The notes under the pieces were generated by a model, which worked only from the letters and a program-made list of their open reading frames with translations, was not told the DNA's origin and made no database searches. Shown here piece after piece: positions 6,043 through 6,148 of a stretch of DNA of 6,148 bases. Origin of the DNA: an uncultured Methanosarcinales archaeon. Lineage in GTDB: Archaea; Halobacteriota; Methanosarcinia; Methanotrichales; Methanotrichaceae. The position numbers and the translations under genes were made by a program. Location: positions 1 through 6,148 of the forward strand of contig CALMJN010000165.1 of the NCBI GenBank assembly GCA_937864385.1, given 5' to 3'. Numbering within the stretch: the stretch's first letter is position 1; each line of letters starts with the position of its first letter.

Positions 6043-6148
6043 CTCTCGTCGAGTCTTTGCGCCCAGGATATATCCTTATCTTTTTTATTAAGTAATTCAG
6101 GCCATCCCTGCTTTAAAATATGAAATCGCTATCTATTGATGCTGCCTA
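6043..6148. other. AT-rich right edge without a visible gene
   Basis: No convincing ORF starts or ends here. The stretch contains the perfect palindrome AGGATATATCCT (6065-6076), then T6 (6081-6086). It may be the end of the termination region or the promoter area of a gene beyond the window; the sequence stops too soon to tell. Confidence 0.4.

Noticed and set aside
1..6148. CRISPR array, tRNA or rRNA gene, insertion sequence, or defence system
   Set aside because: No regularly spaced repeats, cloverleaf-like arms, transposase motifs or terminal inverted repeats were seen; the only nuclease/helicase is the housekeeping Hef.

Overview
The window looks like a chromosomal segment of a methanogenic euryarchaeon, most likely of the Methanothrix/Methanosarcina kind. 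The evidence is a full-length Hef (fused DEAH helicase and XPF-type nuclease, an archaeal DNA-repair protein), TATA-box promoters, GGTGAT and GAGGG ribosome-binding sites matching the archaeal 16S rRNA tail, and secreted proteins of a style I associate with Methanothrix. The genus is an inference from protein style. I see no RNA gene, CRISPR array, insertion sequence or phage gene.

Layout: (1) 97-936 (+) encodes a secreted protein made of two tandem Trp-rich beta-sandwich-like repeats. (2) 937-1089 is a convergent gap with a strong 10-bp hairpin. (3) 1090-3468 (-) is hef. (4) 3469-3840 is a divergent, gene-free region with a clear TATA box for the rightward genes and a weaker one for hef. (5) 3841-4779 and 4821-5984 (+) are two consecutive genes for secreted proteins. 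They share a C-terminal domain that I do not recognise as a characterised family. (6) 5985-6148 holds an 11-bp terminator-like hairpin and no gene.

The two secreted genes are the interesting part. Their products share a domain with a Y-x-G...S-x-A...GG-[IV]-G-A...QE core and a closing C-x-G-x-x-C motif. The first carries an extra segment of about 86 residues, rich in Cys and Pro, that ends in a second C-x-G-x-x-C. The second instead has an N-terminal NEW3/CARDB-like domain. The 41-bp gap between them holds a hairpin overlapping the first stop codon, followed by T6, which ends directly against the RBS of the second gene. This suggests partial termination, so the first protein would be made in excess. 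All three secreted proteins probably act outside the membrane (envelope, sheath or matrix); hef between them is a housekeeping repair gene with no evident functional link.
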